In this document: positions 62,700 through 64,000 of the stretch, piece by piece
Layout: the number at the start of each line of letters is the position of its first letter
Numbering within the stretch: position 1 is the first letter of the stretch
Source of the DNA: Azolla caroliniana
Taxonomy: Eukaryota > Polypodiophyta
Assembly: GCA_043228905.1 (NCBI GenBank)
Contig: JBHGNT010000008.1
Span: 13,826,001-13,890,000 of the forward strand
Length of the DNA: 64,000 bases
Reading direction: 5' to 3'
Notes under the pieces: generated by a model
The model's database searches: none
The model's input: the letters and a program-made list of their open reading frames with translations, nothing else
Told to the model about the DNA's origin: nothing
Position numbers and translations under genes: made by a program

Positions 62700-63400
62700 A
62701 TGCCCAGTATATGTCAGGCTCATCCAAGTTCCTTCATCGCAAATTTATCGTGAAGACTCTGCTTTAGCTCTGCGATTTTAGTTTGATTGCTCCCTACAAT
62801 CAGCATGTCGTCGACGTATAGGATTAGATAGATCCGGGACTCGTCAGTCAGTTGCCAAGCATATAGACATGGTCGGAATCGGACCGGTTGTAGCCAAGCT
62901 GTCGTTGTAGGAGTCAAACTTCTAGTACTACATCCTCGACACTTGTTTTAAGCCCTAAAGGCTTTTCTTTAGTTGACATATGAGGTGACCTTCCTCCCCT
63001 GTCGCCGTGAAGCCTGCCGGTTGGGACATGTAGATGTCTTCTTCCAGATCTTTGTGTAGGAACGTCATCTTTACGTCCATTTGTTCTAGCTCTAGGTCTT
63101 CTGTCACCACCACCCGGAGTAGAAGTTGAAGGGTGGTCATCTTGACTACTTGAGAAAATATCTCGTCATAGTCGACTCCATGTTCTTTGTTGAACCCCTT
63201 CGCGACAAGCCGAGCTTTGTATTTGGGCTTCTTTGAATCAGATACATATTTGTATCGGCATACGCATTTGCAAGGTAGTAGCTTTCTTCCTGCATTGAGT
63301 CCATCTCGGATTGCATGGCATGTAGCCATGTATCGGCATCCCGTCCAACTATAGCTTCTTCGTATATGCTTGGTTCACCTGCATCTGTGTGAAGAGAAAT
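62700..63400 (-). pseudogene. Reverse transcriptase of Copia-7
   Basis: The N-terminal part is open from 63329 (with upstream residues GEPSIYEEAIVGRDADTWLH to 63400), shows [29 protein letters not shown] and FLHKDLEEDIYMSQPAGF, then a break near 62955, then LYAWQLTDESRIYLILYVDD with the catalytic YVDD intact. Otherwise as usual for copia RT. Confidence 0.85.
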
Positions 63401-63887
63401 TGTTGCGGAATATAAATCACAATGAAGAAACTACGCGTTGCAATACGAATCACACAAAATGCCAGAAAGACAAGATAAACAAATGTACAGAGATTTACGT
63501 GGAAACCCTAAAACGGGAAAAACCACGGGTGAACAGATTCTTCACTATAGTATAGTGGATATACAATACAGAGAGGAATACAACGCTCTATCGAGTGTAT
63601 CAGCCAGACAGGGCTCTTCGCATCTGCTGTTACACACAGGACTATGGCATGGCTCAAACTTCTCTCTCTCACTCTCTCATGTCCTACAACTACAGTTCTT
63701 ATACAGTTCCACACAGTTAAAGTTTTCCCTAGTTGCATACGTAGCCCTCATGTGGCGCACTCTTAGACTATTTACAATTATAGTCTCCCGATTTGGCTAT
63801 ATACACGATTCCCGTTTCGGCCTCGGCCGAGTCCCTCATCAACTCGGCTCCTCTCTCTCCCCATCCAGAGAGACTTGTTTCCTAACA
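63401..63887 (-). repeat. Copia-type LTR, solo or of an element running off the window
   Basis: 487 bp, in the minus sense TGTTAGGAAACAAGTC to ATATTCCGCAACA. The block gggaaaaaccacgggtg resembles gggaaaaaaccacggga in the Copia-1 LTR, so the family is related. Flanks gaaat (63396-63400) and tcatc (63888-63892) do not match. Confidence 0.75.
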
Positions 63888-63922
63888 TCATCATCATTAT
63901 TATTACTATAATAATAATAATC
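63888..63922. repeat. ATC/ATT trinucleotide repeat
   Basis: tcatcatcattattatt followed by ataataataata. It is next to the LTR end; 63923-64000 shows nothing I recognise. Confidence 0.9.
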
Positions 63923-64000
63923 GAATCTTCAAACAATCGACTCACTATTTTCGACTCTTCGACTCTCGGCTTTCCGAACAGTCGGATCTTCCCTATCATC

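Larger units (their letters stand above)
61178..63400 (-). mobile_element. Copia-7: 3' half of a copia element
   Basis: Minus-strand. 3' LTR 61178-61668 with AG and TC tracts, then RNase H (62128-61930, YWDSQSAIHLINNHVYHGKT, HIEVWYHHIRELVTKKKLEV), RT end (62460-62230), catalytic LILYVDDMLIVGSNQ (62830), and RT start from 63329 ([40 protein letters not shown]). Several stops. Its upstream part is cut at 63400 by another LTR. RT is nearer to Copia-1 than to Copia-4. Confidence 0.83.

Overview
This is nuclear DNA from a plant, almost certainly a TE-rich intergenic or heterochromatic stretch of a large land-plant genome. The evidence is plant-type Ty1/copia elements with an initiator-Met tRNA primer site, chromodomain Ty3/gypsy elements (chromoviruses), a Ty3/gypsy pol with a second RNase H, and insertions stacked several layers deep. 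I found no convincing host housekeeping gene, tRNA, rRNA or CRISPR. A degenerate transposase-like gene at 35-38 kb resembles, from memory only, proteins I associate with bryophytes, lycophytes and charophytes, so a non-seed plant is possible but unproven.

Layout. (1) 1-8.5 kb: a minus-strand Ty3/gypsy element (Gypsy-1) with intact integrase reading, interrupted inside gag by a complete but pol-deleted Ty3 element (Gypsy-2, 4589-8476, matching LTRs, 5-bp target duplication ctata). (2) 8.5-24.2 kb: a minus-strand chromovirus (Chromo-1), itself inserted in Gypsy-1 gag. Its 3' LTR is split by a minus-strand copia element (Copia-1, 8976-19471). Copia-1 is split by a composite Ty3 element (family X, 11077-16426) holding four full or partial LTRs. 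A second X LTR sits alone inside Chromo-1 pol (22420-23783). (3) 24.2-33 kb: a copia LTR remnant, then plus-strand Copia-2 (24744-32983), carrying a rearranged Copia-3 in its integrase. (4) 33-42 kb and 54.3-55 kb: a region unlike the retroelements. It has an 84-bp repeat reading as proline-rich peptide, a plus-strand HTH/transposase-like gene, a converging minus-strand multi-exon gene with a RING-like finger, and two arrays of the palindrome TAGCTAATTAGCTA placed where introns of these two genes would lie. (5) 42.0-54.3 kb: Chromo-2 (minus), inserted in that minus-strand gene. Its gag holds an X solo LTR (46999-53927), which holds Copia-4 (47116-52785), the best preserved element here. (6) 56-64 kb: a gag fragment with a solo Chromo-1-type LTR, then truncated Copia-5, -6 and -7 in mixed orientation.

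All elements are copy-and-paste elements using Gag, protease, integrase, reverse transcriptase and RNase H. Nearly all are dead (stops, frameshifts, lost catalytic residues). The nesting gives a relative age order: Gypsy-1 and the 33-55 kb element are oldest; Chromo-1 and Chromo-2 next; X LTRs and Copia-1 later; Copia-4 and the X composite inside Copia-1 are among the youngest. The most promising candidate for something undescribed is the two-gene element at about 33-55 kb. All readings were made by eye without database searches.
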